59,363 nt of DNA from JAEUMG01 sp046349315 (GCA_046349315.1 JAXMCQ010000030.1:1-59363); one strand, 5' to 3'; counted from the stretch's first letter, positions 8,521-17,499 are shown. Notes: generated by a model from the letters alone, not told the origin. Made by a program: numbers and translations.

Positions 8521-10029
8521 TCAATATTTGTGATAGTCGCTGTCGAGACCAACCGTGTAGTTGGTCCCGGCAAGCGGCACTTTGCACATGGCCGATGCTT
8601 CCATGGTGAGCGCCGCCAAATCCTCAGGCTCGAGCGAATGGATATTGGTCTTGCCGCAAGCGCGCGCCAGCAACTGCGCTTCCATGGTCAATGTGTGGAG
8701 GAAATTGTAGACACGCTCGGCGGCCTTATCGGGATCGAGGCGCGTCCGTAACACCGGGTCCTGTGTTGCGACGCCGACCGGGCAACGCCCCGTGTGGCAA
8801 TGATAGCAATAGCCCGGTTCCACGCCAATCTCATTTGGATAGTCGGTGACGCCGTCAATGTGCTTGTTGCAGTTGAGCGCCATCAGCACCGAATGGCCGA
8901 TGGCAATCGCGTCGGCGCCGAGCGCCAATGCCTTTGCCATGTCGCCGCCATTGCGAATGCCGCCGGCATAAACAAGCGAAATCTCGCCCTTCTTGCCCAA
9001 TTCGTCGATGGCGCGGCGCGCCTCGCGGATCGCTGCGATGCCGGGAACGCCCGTATCTTCAGTCGCAATATGCGGCCCCGCACCCGTTCCGCCTTCCATG
9101 GCATCGATGTAAATCGAATCCGGGCCGCACTTCACCGCCATGCGCACGTCGTCATAGACGCGCGCCGCGCCGAGCTTGAGCTGGATCGGGATTTCCCAGT
9201 TGGTGGCTTCGCGGACTTCCTGGATCTTGAGTGCCAGATCGTCAGGACCGAGCCAGTCGGGATGTCGCGCCGGCGAGCGCTGGTCGATGCCGGCCGGCAG
9301 AGACCGCATTTCGGCGACTTGGTCAGTCACCTTCTGGCCCATCAAATGGCCGCCAAGGCCGACTTTGCAGCCCTGGCCGATGAAGAACTCGCAAGAATCC
9401 GCAAGGCGCAGATGGTGCGGATTGAAGCCATAGCGCGACTGGATGCACTGATAGAACCAGTTCACCGAGTACCGGCGCTCGTCGGGGATCATGCCGCCTT
9501 CGCCGGAACATGTGGCCGAACCCGCCATCGTCGCGCCGCGGGCCAACGCGATTTTGGCCTCATACGAAAGCGCGCCGAAGGACATGCCCGTTACATAAAC
9601 CGGGATATCGAGAACCATCGGCCGCTTAGCCTTCGGCCCAATGATCGTCTTTGTCTCGCACTTCTCGCGATAGCCTTCGATGACGAAGCGCGTCAGCGTA
9701 CCGGGCAGAAACGTCAGATCATCCCAGTGCGGAATCTTCTTGAAGAGCGAGAAGCCGCGCATGCGATAGCGGCCAAGTTCCGACTTGATGTGAATGTCAT
9801 TCATCACCTCGGGGGTGAAGATCTTCGACGATCCGAGGATATAGCGCTTGCTCTCGGCCGGAGCCCGCGCGAGAGAAGCAAGTCCTGCGGCGGTGCGCCC
9901 TGCAGCCTTTTCACGCTTGGCAGGAGCGGCCTTCGCCTTTGCTTTAGCTTTGACGGGCGCCGAGCGCTTCACCGCCTGGCTTTTTCGCGCGGCGACTGTC
10001 TTCGATTTACGAGTTGGCTTCTTCGCCAT
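8521..10029 (-). CDS. glxD: FMN-binding glutamate synthase-like subunit GlxD (MgsC-like)
   Basis: A 502-residue protein matching the FMN/iron-sulfur synthase domain of glutamate synthase: GMSFGALSYEAK, the substrate loop QLKLGAARVYDDVR, the FMN site YAGGIRNGGDMAKALALGAD and a 3Fe-4S motif CYHCHTGRCP near residue 410. With GlxB and GlxC it forms the split-subunit synthase seen in Sinorhizobium (Glx) and in methylotrophs (N-methylglutamate synthase MgsABC), which puts an amine on 2-oxoglutarate or glutamate. GAGG six bases ahead favours this ATG over the GTG at 10041. The first ~50 residues are an unusual Lys/Ala/Arg-rich tail (KSKTVAARKSQAVKRS, KAKAKAKAAPAKRE) resembling histone H1 tails. Confidence 0.9.
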   Translation of the reverse strand: MAKKPTRKSKTVAARKSQAVKRSAPVKAKAKAKAAPAKREKAAGRTAAGLASLARAPAESKRYILGSSKIFTPEVMNDIHIKSELGRYRMRGFSLFKKIPHWDDLTFLPGTLTRFVIEGYREKCETKTIIGPKAKRPMVLDIPVYVTGMSFGALSYEAKIALARGATMAGSATCSGEGGMIPDERRYSVNWFYQCIQSRYGFNPHHLRLADSCEFFIGQGCKVGLGGHLMGQKVTDQVAEMRSLPAGIDQRSPARHPDWLGPDDLALKIQEVREATNWEIPIQLKLGAARVYDDVRMAVKCGPDSIYIDAMEGGTGAGPHIATEDTGVPGIAAIREARRAIDELGKKGEISLVYAGGIRNGGDMAKALALGADAIAIGHSVLMALNCNKHIDGVTDYPNEIGVEPGYCYHCHTGRCPVGVATQDPVLRTRLDPDKAAERVYNFLHTLTMEAQLLARACGKTNIHSLEPEDLAALTMEASAMCKVPLAGTNYTVGLDSDYHKY

Positions 10030-10068
10030 ATTCATCCTCACGCTGATCGAGAGATCAAATTCCGACGA

Positions 10069-10926
10069 TTACAATACGAGCTTCTTTTCGCCCGGCTCCA
10101 GATTGTCGTAGTTCCACAATTGCTTGCCAGCGACGATCTTCTTGAAGTGGCCGATGCCGCTCTTCGGAAGAAGATCATACATTTTCAGCTTTCGCGTCAG
10201 CCATTGCTTATCGCCGTCATTCATCTCGGCCAAGATCGCATCGACACCCAGGCTCCGCGCCTCGCCACCGAGGTAGATCGTGCCGTCATACATGGAATCG
10301 CCGAGATTCTTGCCGGCATTGCCGCAGATTACCATGCGGCCGCGCTGCATCATGAAGCCCGTAAACGAGCCTGTGTCACCGCCGACGATGATCGTACCAC
10401 CCTTCTGGTCGATGCCAGTGCGGGCGCCGACAGAGCCGCGGCAAACCAGATCACCGCCGCGGATCGCGGCACCGAATTGCGAGCCTGCGTTTTTCTCGAT
10501 CAGGATCGTGCCGGCGAGCATGTTCTCGCCGCAAGCCCAGCCGACGCGGCCCTTGATGCGAACATTCGGGCCATCAAGGAGGCCGCAGGCGAAGTAGCCG
10601 CAAGAACCCTCGATGTAGAGGTTGAGGCGGTTGAGAATGCCGACAGCGATCGAATGCTTCGATCCTGGATTCTTCAGAACGACCGTCCCGACGCCGCGCT
10701 TGATGAGATCGCGCAACTGGCTGTTGATCTGCCGAGTCTCAAGTCCTTCGCAATCGATCTCGGCACGCTTGTTGAAATCGACATCGGCGGCATCGGGATA
10801 GCCATATCCCCCGTCAGTCTCAGTAATGTCGAAGAAGCGCTGCTGGGTGCGGCCACGCAATCCCTCAGTATGCATCCCCATGTCATGGGAAAGATGGTCC
10901 TTCTTGGCCGTGACTACGCCCGCCAT
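10069..10926 (-). CDS. glxC: GXGXG-domain glutamate synthase-like subunit GlxC (MgsB-like)
   Basis: A 285-residue protein made almost entirely of the right-handed beta-helix of the glutamate synthase alpha-subunit C-terminus, with repeated G-x-x-G-x-x-x-G turns (GRVGWACGENM, GGDLVCRGSVGA, GGTIIVGGDTG, MVICGNAGKNLG, GTIYLGGEA). It is the structural subunit that bridges the amidotransferase (GlxB) and the FMN subunit (GlxD). Its start overlaps the end of glxB by 13 bases, as expected for a tightly coupled complex. Confidence 0.9.
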   Translation of the reverse strand: MAGVVTAKKDHLSHDMGMHTEGLRGRTQQRFFDITETDGGYGYPDAADVDFNKRAEIDCEGLETRQINSQLRDLIKRGVGTVVLKNPGSKHSIAVGILNRLNLYIEGSCGYFACGLLDGPNVRIKGRVGWACGENMLAGTILIEKNAGSQFGAAIRGGDLVCRGSVGARTGIDQKGGTIIVGGDTGSFTGFMMQRGRMVICGNAGKNLGDSMYDGTIYLGGEARSLGVDAILAEMNDGDKQWLTRKLKMYDLLPKSGIGHFKKIVAGKQLWNYDNLEPGEKKLVL

Positions 10927-11849
10927 ACGCGAACCTCCTCATCATAGGGATCCCAAGTATCAATTTCGTGATGAATGACGCTGCGGATGGCCACTTCCTC
11001 GGAGGCCAGCGCAACCAGATTGTCGCTCTCGTAGAGAACCATGGGCTTGGCAGCCATGGTGTCCTTGGCCATGCCCAATGCGTCCTTCGTCGAGACGAGA
11101 TAGGTGAAGACGCCGTCGATTTCCTGGATCGACTGACGCAATGAGTCTTCCAGTGTCGCTCCATGTTCCAAGTTGTAGGCCGTGTAGACGGCAAGCAATT
11201 CGGAATCGCAGTTGGACATGAAGCGATGACCGCGGCGCTCGAACTCACGGCGCATCTGCCAGTAGTTGGTCAACTGGCCATTATGAACGACGGCGATGTC
11301 GTTATAGGGATAGGCCCAGTAAGGATGCGCCGAGCGGATATCGACATCCGACTCCGTCGCCATGCGCGTATGGCCGATACCGTGCGTGCCCTTGAACTTG
11401 CGCAAGTCGTATTGCCCTGCCACGCGGGCGGCGTCGCCCAGATCCTTGATCAGCTCAAGCGCATTGCCCATCGAGAGAATCTCGGTGCCTTCCACATCCT
11501 CGACATAGTCGGCAAGCTTCTTCATGTCGCCATCGAAGTGGATGCGATAGCGAAAGGCATATTCGGTCGCCTCTTCGCGATCGATGATCTGCACGCCGAG
11601 GGATTTCATGCGCTCTTCGACCTTGGCGCGGCGGCGCTTCACCTCGTCGTGAATTTCGAAGCCCTTCGACATATCTTCCTGTTCGGCTACCTTGAAGCGC
11701 ATCACATATTCATTGCGGCCCGGCGATCCGTAAATCGCATAGCCGGTCGAATCCGGACCGCGGTGCTTCAAGGACTGCAACATCGCGGTCATCTCCTGAC
11801 CGATGTTGCCTGTGCCGTCGCGATGTATCAGGCCTGCGATACCGCACAT
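10914..11849 (-). CDS. glxB: Class II glutamine amidotransferase GlxB (MgsA-like)
   Basis: A 311-residue Ntn-type glutamine amidotransferase. The nucleophile Cys2 follows the initiator Met (MCGIAGLIHRDG) and further signature parts are present (LKHRGPDSTGYA, GIGHTRMATES, NDIAVVHNGQLTNY, SNCDSELLAVY). It would hydrolyse glutamine or gamma-glutamylmethylamide and hand the nitrogen to GlxD. It lies between glnT upstream and glxC downstream, the order of genes in the gamma-glutamylmethylamide/N-methylglutamate pathway, so methylamine nitrogen is a plausible substrate, though ordinary ammonia handling is not excluded. Confidence 0.9.
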   Translation of the reverse strand: MCGIAGLIHRDGTGNIGQEMTAMLQSLKHRGPDSTGYAIYGSPGRNEYVMRFKVAEQEDMSKGFEIHDEVKRRRAKVEERMKSLGVQIIDREEATEYAFRYRIHFDGDMKKLADYVEDVEGTEILSMGNALELIKDLGDAARVAGQYDLRKFKGTHGIGHTRMATESDVDIRSAHPYWAYPYNDIAVVHNGQLTNYWQMRREFERRGHRFMSNCDSELLAVYTAYNLEHGATLEDSLRQSIQEIDGVFTYLVSTKDALGMAKDTMAAKPMVLYESDNLVALASEEVAIRSVIHHEIDTWDPYDEEVRVWRA

Positions 11850-11926
11850 GTGCGTTTCTCCTTCTGTAACGAGCCAAGTGGCGAGCCGGTCTCAGGAGCC
11901 GGCCCGCCGCCTTCTCGTGATCGATA

Positions 11927-13399
11927 CTAGGGCAAGCAATTCAGATAGGTATTGAGGTCCCATTCGGTCGAGGTGTGGAGGAAACGCTCCCACTCGTCAC
12001 GCTTGTATTCGTCGTAGAGCCTGTGCATTTCGCCGGGCATCGCGGACTTGATCACTTCGTCCTTCTTCAAGGCTTCAAGTGAATCGCCCAAGGTCATCGG
12101 CAGCTTTTTCACTTGCTTGCCGGCTTCCATGGCCGCGTAGATATTGCGCTCTTCCGGCTTGCCGGGATCGATCTTGTTGTTGAGGCCGTCGTCGGCCGCC
12201 TTCAGGATCGCGCCGGCCATGATGTATGGGTTCACCATCGAGTCAACGGCGCGATACTCGAAGCGGCCCGGCGCCGAAACGCGAAGACCCGTGGTGCGGT
12301 TCTGGAAACCCCAATCGGCGAAGACCGGCGCCCAGAAGCCCGTATCCCACAGACGGCGATAGGAGTTGACGGTCGAGCAACCAATGGCGGTGAGCGCGCC
12401 CAGATGCTTGACGATGCCGCCAATCACGTAGAGACCGGTCTTGCCCGGCATCTGAAGGTCCTTGCCTTCCGGCATGAAGGTGTTGGTGCCACCGCGACGA
12501 TACATGTAGTTGTATTCGAAGCCGGGCAGTGCCTTCGGATCATTGCCGAGCGCCTTGAACTCGTCCTTGCCGCCTTTCCACAGCGAGATGTTGTGATGGC
12601 AGCCATTGGCGGAGACGCCCATGAAAGGCTTGCACATGAAACAAGCGATAATGTTGAACTCGCGGGCAACCTGAGCGCAGATCTGGCGATAGGTGGTCAG
12701 CCGGTCGGCGGTCCGCAAGGCATCATCGTAGTTGAAGTTCAATTCGAGCTGGCCGGGCGCGTCCTCATGGTCGCCCTGAATCATGTCGAGACCCATCTTC
12801 CGGCCATATTCGATCACCCGCATATATACCGGGCGCAGGCTTTCGAACTGATCGATGTGATAGCAATAGGGATTCGAATAACCGCCATTCGGATTGCCGT
12901 TATCATCCTTCTTGAGCCACATCATTTCCGGCTCGGTGCCGTGACGCATGCGCAGTCCGTGATCCTTTTCGAACTGGTCATGGATGCGACGCAGATTGCC
13001 GCGGCAATCGGATGTCAGAAACGCGCCTGGATTTTCCTTCTCCTCACGGTTCCGGAAGAGCGTGCAGAACATGCGCGCGACGCGCTTGTCCCATGGCAAT
13101 TGCATGAAGGTTTCAGGCTCCGGCACACCGACAAGCTCGGCCGCTTCCGGGCCGTAGCCCAGATACTCGCCACGGCGGTTCATGAAGAGGTTGACGGTCG
13201 CGCCATAGACAAGCTGGAAACCGCCATTGGCGACATTTTCCCAATGGTCGGCGGGAATGCCCTTGCCCATGATGCGGCCGGTGATCGAGACGAATTGCAG
13301 GTAAAGATACTCGATGCCGAGCGCATCGATCTTCTTGCGGACCTGTTTGATCAGGTCGTCGCGGCCAGGCGTCTTGATGAACTTCTCATAATCGGTCAT
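11927..13399 (-). CDS. glnT: Type III glutamine synthetase / gamma-glutamylmethylamide synthetase-like
   Basis: A 490-residue glutamine synthetase-fold protein of the GlnT (type III) group. Catalytic-domain parts are visible: GTEPEMMW, GLDMIQGDHEDAPGQLELNF, CFMCKPFMGVSANGCHHNIS, NSYRRL and RFEYRAVDSMVNPY. The start MTDYEKF is preferred to the frame opening at 13510, which would overlap the oxidoreductase gene. GlnT relatives in methylotrophs (GmaS) join methylamine to glutamate with ATP. Its position directly ahead of glxBCD fits this, but the sequence alone does not separate ammonia from methylamine. A GCCGG/CCGGC hairpin lies in the 77-base gap to glxB. Confidence 0.9.
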   Translation of the reverse strand: MTDYEKFIKTPGRDDLIKQVRKKIDALGIEYLYLQFVSITGRIMGKGIPADHWENVANGGFQLVYGATVNLFMNRRGEYLGYGPEAAELVGVPEPETFMQLPWDKRVARMFCTLFRNREEKENPGAFLTSDCRGNLRRIHDQFEKDHGLRMRHGTEPEMMWLKKDDNGNPNGGYSNPYCYHIDQFESLRPVYMRVIEYGRKMGLDMIQGDHEDAPGQLELNFNYDDALRTADRLTTYRQICAQVAREFNIIACFMCKPFMGVSANGCHHNISLWKGGKDEFKALGNDPKALPGFEYNYMYRRGGTNTFMPEGKDLQMPGKTGLYVIGGIVKHLGALTAIGCSTVNSYRRLWDTGFWAPVFADWGFQNRTTGLRVSAPGRFEYRAVDSMVNPYIMAGAILKAADDGLNNKIDPGKPEERNIYAAMEAGKQVKKLPMTLGDSLEALKKDEVIKSAMPGEMHRLYDEYKRDEWERFLHTSTEWDLNTYLNCLP

Positions 13400-13500
13400 T
13401 GGCGCTTCATCCCTATAGTATCTTATTGGGTCAGGTGGTTGCGGCAGGAGCCTACCAATCCTGTACCGGTTTCGTAAATCGGCTTGCTGGTCGCGGCCGG

Positions 13501-14847
13501 TCAGCTCCATGGGAACGGGCTATTTGAGACCGGGTGTAATTTGCCTTCCGCGTAGCGCGAGAACCTAAACGGCTCGAGCAATCGCGATTTTTCGCCGCAG
13601 ATTTCCTGCGCTGCCAGCTTGCCGACGCCGATCATTTTGTAGCCGTGGTTCGAGTCCGCAATGACGAAGACATTCTGCCGGAAGACGTCAAACACCGGGA
13701 AGTTGTCGGGCGTGAAACAGCCAAGGCCGCCCGATTTCTCGTGCGACTTGTACATCCCGATCTTGCCCTCGAAGCGCTTCTGGCAATGCGCCAACATCGA
13801 GCACCAGGTCTCGATGAATTCATCGCCGACGATGAAGTCCGGCGAGTCAGGGCCATAGGGATCGATCGCGACCTTGTCCGGCTCGGTCTCGACCTTATAG
13901 GGCGAGGCCCCTCCCTGCACGCCGCCGAAATTGAAGTCGGGCTTGTAATAAAGGCCCCAGAGCTTGTCGGTCAGCAACCTACCGTCGACATCGGAATAAA
14001 GCGGCGCGTCGGTATCGACATGAATGACCGGCGGCATCTTGCCGTCATTGGTCTTGTGCATGTTGGGGTCGACGCCAAGGGTGCCCTCCTCCAGGCACCA
14101 GTATTTCCACATGCGGACGCCGTCATGCATCTTGCCGTCTTTGCCTTTGATCGAGACGGTGCGCGGCAGATCGAGCATATTCCAAATTTTGTTGACCCAC
14201 GGACCCACGCCGACAACGACGTAATCGCAGGCGATCCGGCCTTTGTTGGTCAAAAGCGCCGTTACGGCGGTTGAATTGCTGCCGAATTCGAAGCCCTGGA
14301 CCTCAAGGCCGGTCATGATACGCACGCCCTCGGCCTCGGCCTTCGAGGCGAGCCCGTACATCGAAGCGGTGTTATTTGCGTAGCCGCCCTTCTTCTCATG
14401 AAGGACGGAGGTGATGCCCTTGGCCTGCCAATCCGAAAACAGGCCTTCCATGTATTTCTGGGAGTCGGCGCCGCCCTCCACGAAGGTCGAAGGATAGCCG
14501 ATCGTCTTCTGCTGTTCGTAGATCGTGCCCACCTGCTGGTGCATGACCTCGGGGCTGATCTGCATATAGCCGACGCCGTGATAGGAATAGGCCTTGGGAT
14601 CGCTCTCCCACACTTCTACGCACTGCGCCATCAATTCGCGCATCGCCGGTTGGTAGTAATTATTGCGCACGACGCCGCAGGCTATGCCGGAGGCGCCGGC
14701 CGCGATCGCGGTCTTGTCGACGACAAGGATATCCTTGCCGGAGCCGCGCCCGGTTTCCTTCAGTTTGAGTGCGAGATGGTAGGCGGTGCTGAGGCCGTGA
14801 ATGCCAGCCCCAATGATTGCGTATTTTACGCCCGACGGAACAGCCAT
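13501..14847 (-). CDS. FAD-dependent amine/amino acid oxidoreductase (DAO fold)
   Basis: A 448-residue flavoprotein with the Rossmann dinucleotide motif GAGIHGLSTAYHLA at residues ~13-26, an insertion with ADNTAS-like substrate-side sequence (YANNTASMYGLASKAE) and the C-terminal FAD contact NHGYKMIGVGKLAA. It belongs to the DadA/sarcosine oxidase-beta fold and likely oxidises an N-methylated or secondary amino acid. It is the first gene of the minus-strand operon with glnT-glxBCD. In methylotrophs that place is taken by the four-subunit N-methylglutamate dehydrogenase, whose other subunits are absent here. It is divergent from the GntR gene, with the phased ACCAAT array in between. Confidence 0.88.
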   Translation of the reverse strand: MAVPSGVKYAIIGAGIHGLSTAYHLALKLKETGRGSGKDILVVDKTAIAAGASGIACGVVRNNYYQPAMRELMAQCVEVWESDPKAYSYHGVGYMQISPEVMHQQVGTIYEQQKTIGYPSTFVEGGADSQKYMEGLFSDWQAKGITSVLHEKKGGYANNTASMYGLASKAEAEGVRIMTGLEVQGFEFGSNSTAVTALLTNKGRIACDYVVVGVGPWVNKIWNMLDLPRTVSIKGKDGKMHDGVRMWKYWCLEEGTLGVDPNMHKTNDGKMPPVIHVDTDAPLYSDVDGRLLTDKLWGLYYKPDFNFGGVQGGASPYKVETEPDKVAIDPYGPDSPDFIVGDEFIETWCSMLAHCQKRFEGKIGMYKSHEKSGGLGCFTPDNFPVFDVFRQNVFVIADSNHGYKMIGVGKLAAQEICGEKSRLLEPFRFSRYAEGKLHPVSNSPFPWS

Positions 14848-14949
14848 TGCTGTCTAAAGCCTCCTGGCTTTGAACCCGAATGCTCAAAGTCCGACTGAAT
14901 CGCTTGACCTTAGACCCGGTTCTATAGCCATAATGATCCACAAAAGCGG

Positions 14950-14990
14950 ACCGATTGCAAACCAAATCTTACCAATTTGAACCAATGCGT
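14950..14990. promoter_or_regulatory. Phased ACCAA box array at the GntR gene
   Basis: Boxes begin at 14950 (ACCGA), 14961 (ACCAAA), 14971 (ACCAAT) and 14981 (ACCAAT), spaced 11, 10 and 10 bases. Their complement ATTGGT equals the half-site of PdhR-type FadR-subfamily regulators, but here the halves are direct repeats instead of a palindrome. The array lies in the divergent promoter region of the FAD oxidoreductase operon and the GntR gene and covers one possible GntR start. Its twin at 6604-6645 suggests a small regulon. Function is inferred. Confidence 0.5.
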
Positions 14991-15758
14991 GAGCCATTTG
15001 CAACCAGCGCCCCAATGACCGACGAAGCCGCCATCACCCGCAATGGATCGGACGGAGAGTCCGAAGATCCGCAATTGGTTGCGAACCGCGGGGCCAATTC
15101 GATCACCGCCCGGCTCCGCCGCGCCATCGAGACCGGCGTCTATTCGGATGGCGACCAATTGCCGCCCGAACGCCAGCTCGCGGTCGCCTTCGGCACGGCG
15201 CGTTCGACCATTCGGAAGGCCCTCGATCAATTGGAGATCAAGGGCTTCGTTCTGCGCCGCGTGGGTTCGGGCACGTTCGTCAGCTATGCCGGCCCGGTCC
15301 AGGACACGATGGCGGATGTCACGGACCTCATCTCGCCACTGCAGCTCATCGAAACGCGTTTCGCGATTGAGCCTTCGATGGCGAAGCTCGCAACCTTGCA
15401 CGCCTCCTCGCGCGATCTCGATGCGATGCAGAATGTGCTGGAACAGATCGAAAAGGTCGAAACCGATCAGGACGCCTTCACGCGGCTTGATTCGGAGTTT
15501 CACCTCCAGCTTGCGCGGTGCTCGCGCAATCCGCTGATCTACCGCCTCTACCAGCAGATCAACACGATCCGAGCGCACGCGCAGTGGGAGCAGATGAAGC
15601 AGATCATCCTCTCGAGCGAGAAGATGGCGATCTATAACCAGCAGCATCGGGCAATCGTCGATGCGCTCAGGCAACGGGATGTGCAGGCAGCAGTCGATCA
15701 AATCACCCGGCATCTTGAGACCGCGCGGCAGGATTTGCTCGGGGCGGACAGTATTTAA
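14985..15758 (+). CDS. GntR-family regulator, FadR subfamily (FCD domain)
   Basis: About 257 residues: an N-terminal winged helix (SITARLRRAIETGVYSDGD, LPPERQLAVAFG, RSTIRKALDQLE, LRRVGSGTFVS) and an all-helical FCD ligand domain with metal-site residues of the type D..FH (LDSEFHLQLARCS, HRAIVDALRQRD). The reading frame is open to a TTG at 14955; ATG at 14985 lies inside the last ACCAAT box and ATG at 15015 lies just downstream of the array, which would be the better start if the array is an autoregulatory operator. No clear ribosome site separates them. It most likely controls the divergent FAD oxidoreductase-glnT-glx operon and its own downstream genes. Confidence 0.85.
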   Translation: MREPFATSAPMTDEAAITRNGSDGESEDPQLVANRGANSITARLRRAIETGVYSDGDQLPPERQLAVAFGTARSTIRKALDQLEIKGFVLRRVGSGTFVSYAGPVQDTMADVTDLISPLQLIETRFAIEPSMAKLATLHASSRDLDAMQNVLEQIEKVETDQDAFTRLDSEFHLQLARCSRNPLIYRLYQQINTIRAHAQWEQMKQIILSSEKMAIYNQQHRAIVDALRQRDVQAAVDQITRHLETARQDLLGADSI

Positions 15759-15763
15759 GCTCC

Positions 15764-16621
15764 ATGCATCCTGTATTTCTCGGCTCGATCGCGGCGCTCT
15801 CGTGGGGAACGCTCGATTTCCTCGCTGGCTTGTCGAGCCGAAAAATGGGTTACGCGCTGACGACAGCCGGCGTCACACTGGCCGGCCTCCTGCTCCTGAC
15901 GATCGCCTTGGTGATTTTTGGGCCGTTTCCATCGCTCGGTTCGAAAACGATCTGGATTGCGTTAGCAGCCGGTGCCGGAATTGCTCTCGCCACCATGTGT
16001 CTATTTGCGGCCCTCGCCTCCGGGCCAATCTCGCTCGCGATCCCGGTCGCCATGTCGTATCCGGCCTCGACCGTCGTTATTTTCGCAGCAATCGGTATCT
16101 TTCCGACCCTGCATCAGCTCATTGCGGTTGTGGCGATATTGGCTGGTGCAGGACTTGTCGCAGTTTCTGAGCCCGCCGAGACACACGCAACCGCGCCGGG
16201 TCGAATGCGCCGAACCATCACCTTCGCCCTCCTCGCACATGTTATATTCCTCTTCTCGGTGCTGGCAGGACAGAATGCGGCTGAGGAGATCGGCGCTCTG
16301 CAGTCGGTCTGGGTTTCACGCATCGGCGGCAGCATCCTGATACTTCCCATCTTGCTGTTTGGAGCGAACACGAAGCAGATTTCTTTCCGTGCCATGCCAC
16401 TCCTCGCCTTGATGGGCCTGCTGGATGTACTCGGTACGTCGGCTCTCTTCGCGGCAGGCCGGACCGAGCAGCCGGAGCTTGCAACTGTTTGTTCGGCCGC
16501 GGCCGGGGCGATCACGGTCATTCTCGCTGCCGTCTTTCTCAAGGAAAAGGTCCGGCTCGGCCGTTGGGCAGGAATTGCCCTTGTCTTCACCGGCGTTTCA
16601 GCCCTTTCGCTTGCCAAGTAG
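15764..16621 (+). CDS. EamA/DMT-type transporter
   Basis: A 285-residue integral membrane protein with about ten hydrophobic segments arranged as two EamA repeats (first from residue 1 to ~135, second from ~150 to the end, ending GVSALSLAK). It starts five bases after the GntR stop and is followed at 11 bases by the PhyH gene, so the three are one transcript. Such permeases usually export or import small metabolites with amine or carboxyl groups. The substrate may be linked to the GntR ligand; nothing in the sequence fixes it. Confidence 0.85.
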   Translation: MHPVFLGSIAALSWGTLDFLAGLSSRKMGYALTTAGVTLAGLLLLTIALVIFGPFPSLGSKTIWIALAAGAGIALATMCLFAALASGPISLAIPVAMSYPASTVVIFAAIGIFPTLHQLIAVVAILAGAGLVAVSEPAETHATAPGRMRRTITFALLAHVIFLFSVLAGQNAAEEIGALQSVWVSRIGGSILILPILLFGANTKQISFRAMPLLALMGLLDVLGTSALFAAGRTEQPELATVCSAAAGAITVILAAVFLKEKVRLGRWAGIALVFTGVSALSLAK

Positions 16622-16632
16622 AGTAATTAGCC

Positions 16633-17499
16633 ATGCTCAAAGTCACAAAAGCCCATCTCGAAGCCTTCGATAGGGACGGTTTCGTCGTCATTGAAGGTGC
16701 ACTCGACGCAGCCGGTATCGAAGCGGCGCGATCGCGGTTCGAACCGCTGTTTTCCGGAAAGTTCCAGACCGGCCTCTATCCAGACGAGTGGAACTGGCGG
16801 ATGGGCCGCGATCGCGAGGACCTCACGCGGCAGATTTGCAATGGCTGGAAATCCGATCTCACCATTGCCTCCATCGTGTTGCGCGAGGATGTGGGTGAAT
16901 CCTGCGCAAGGCTGCGCGGATGGCCAGGCGCGCGACTTGGTCAGGACAATGTCATCTGGAAACCGCCCGGCACCAAGCCGCTCGGTTTTCACCAGGATGA
17001 TTCCTACAATGGCTGGATCGTTCCCGGCGAAATGCTGACCTGCTGGATCACCCTCGACGACACGAAGGCCTATCAAGGCACGATCGAGCATGTTCGTGGA
17101 TCACATAAATGGCCGATCGCGCCACCCATCAAACAGTTCCACGCGCCGGACGACCCCACTACTGATCTTCGCGCCGCTGCCGAAGCCGGCGGGATAGCCA
17201 ATTACGAGATCGTACCCATGGTCGTACCCGCCGGCGCCGCCGTCTTCCACCACGGCCGCACCTGGCATGGATCGCGTGACAACAAGGGCGACAAGCCACG
17301 CCGTTCGGTGATTGCACATTGCATTTCTTCGGCAGCGGTCTTCCACCCCACGCAGATCAGCTACATTTATTCGCGGTACAAGAAGGTTAACTCACAGGAA
17401 ATGGATGAAAGCTATTTCCCCATACTTTGGCGAGAGGACGGTTACCGAACTCCTTGGCTCGATGATTATGTGAGGTTGGGGCGCGCCGCCGCGGCCTAG
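16633..17499 (+). CDS. Phytanoyl-CoA dioxygenase (PhyH) family oxygenase
   Basis: A 288-residue Fe(II)/2-oxoglutarate-dependent oxygenase. The iron ligands are seen as GFHQDDSY (His119, Asp121) and the distal His in HHGRTWHGS near 211-215, with the 2-oxoglutarate salt-bridge Arg in KPRRSVIAHC near 225. Members hydroxylate or N/O-demethylate small molecules; the demethylating kind would suit the methylamine theme of the neighbouring operon. It is in the same transcript as the GntR regulator and the EamA permease. The exact substrate is unknown. Confidence 0.88.
   Translation: MLKVTKAHLEAFDRDGFVVIEGALDAAGIEAARSRFEPLFSGKFQTGLYPDEWNWRMGRDREDLTRQICNGWKSDLTIASIVLREDVGESCARLRGWPGARLGQDNVIWKPPGTKPLGFHQDDSYNGWIVPGEMLTCWITLDDTKAYQGTIEHVRGSHKWPIAPPIKQFHAPDDPTTDLRAAAEAGGIANYEIVPMVVPAGAAVFHHGRTWHGSRDNKGDKPRRSVIAHCISSAAVFHPTQISYIYSRYKKVNSQEMDESYFPILWREDGYRTPWLDDYVRLGRAAAA

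Noticed and set aside
8794..10947. A 717-codon open frame on the plus strand opposite glxD and glxC
   Set aside because: It is antisense to two well-supported genes. Its protein has no family features and is rich in residues expected from the complement of a GC-rich gene.
12113..13477. A 454-codon open frame opposite glnT
   Set aside because: Antisense to an intact glutamine synthetase; no recognisable protein.
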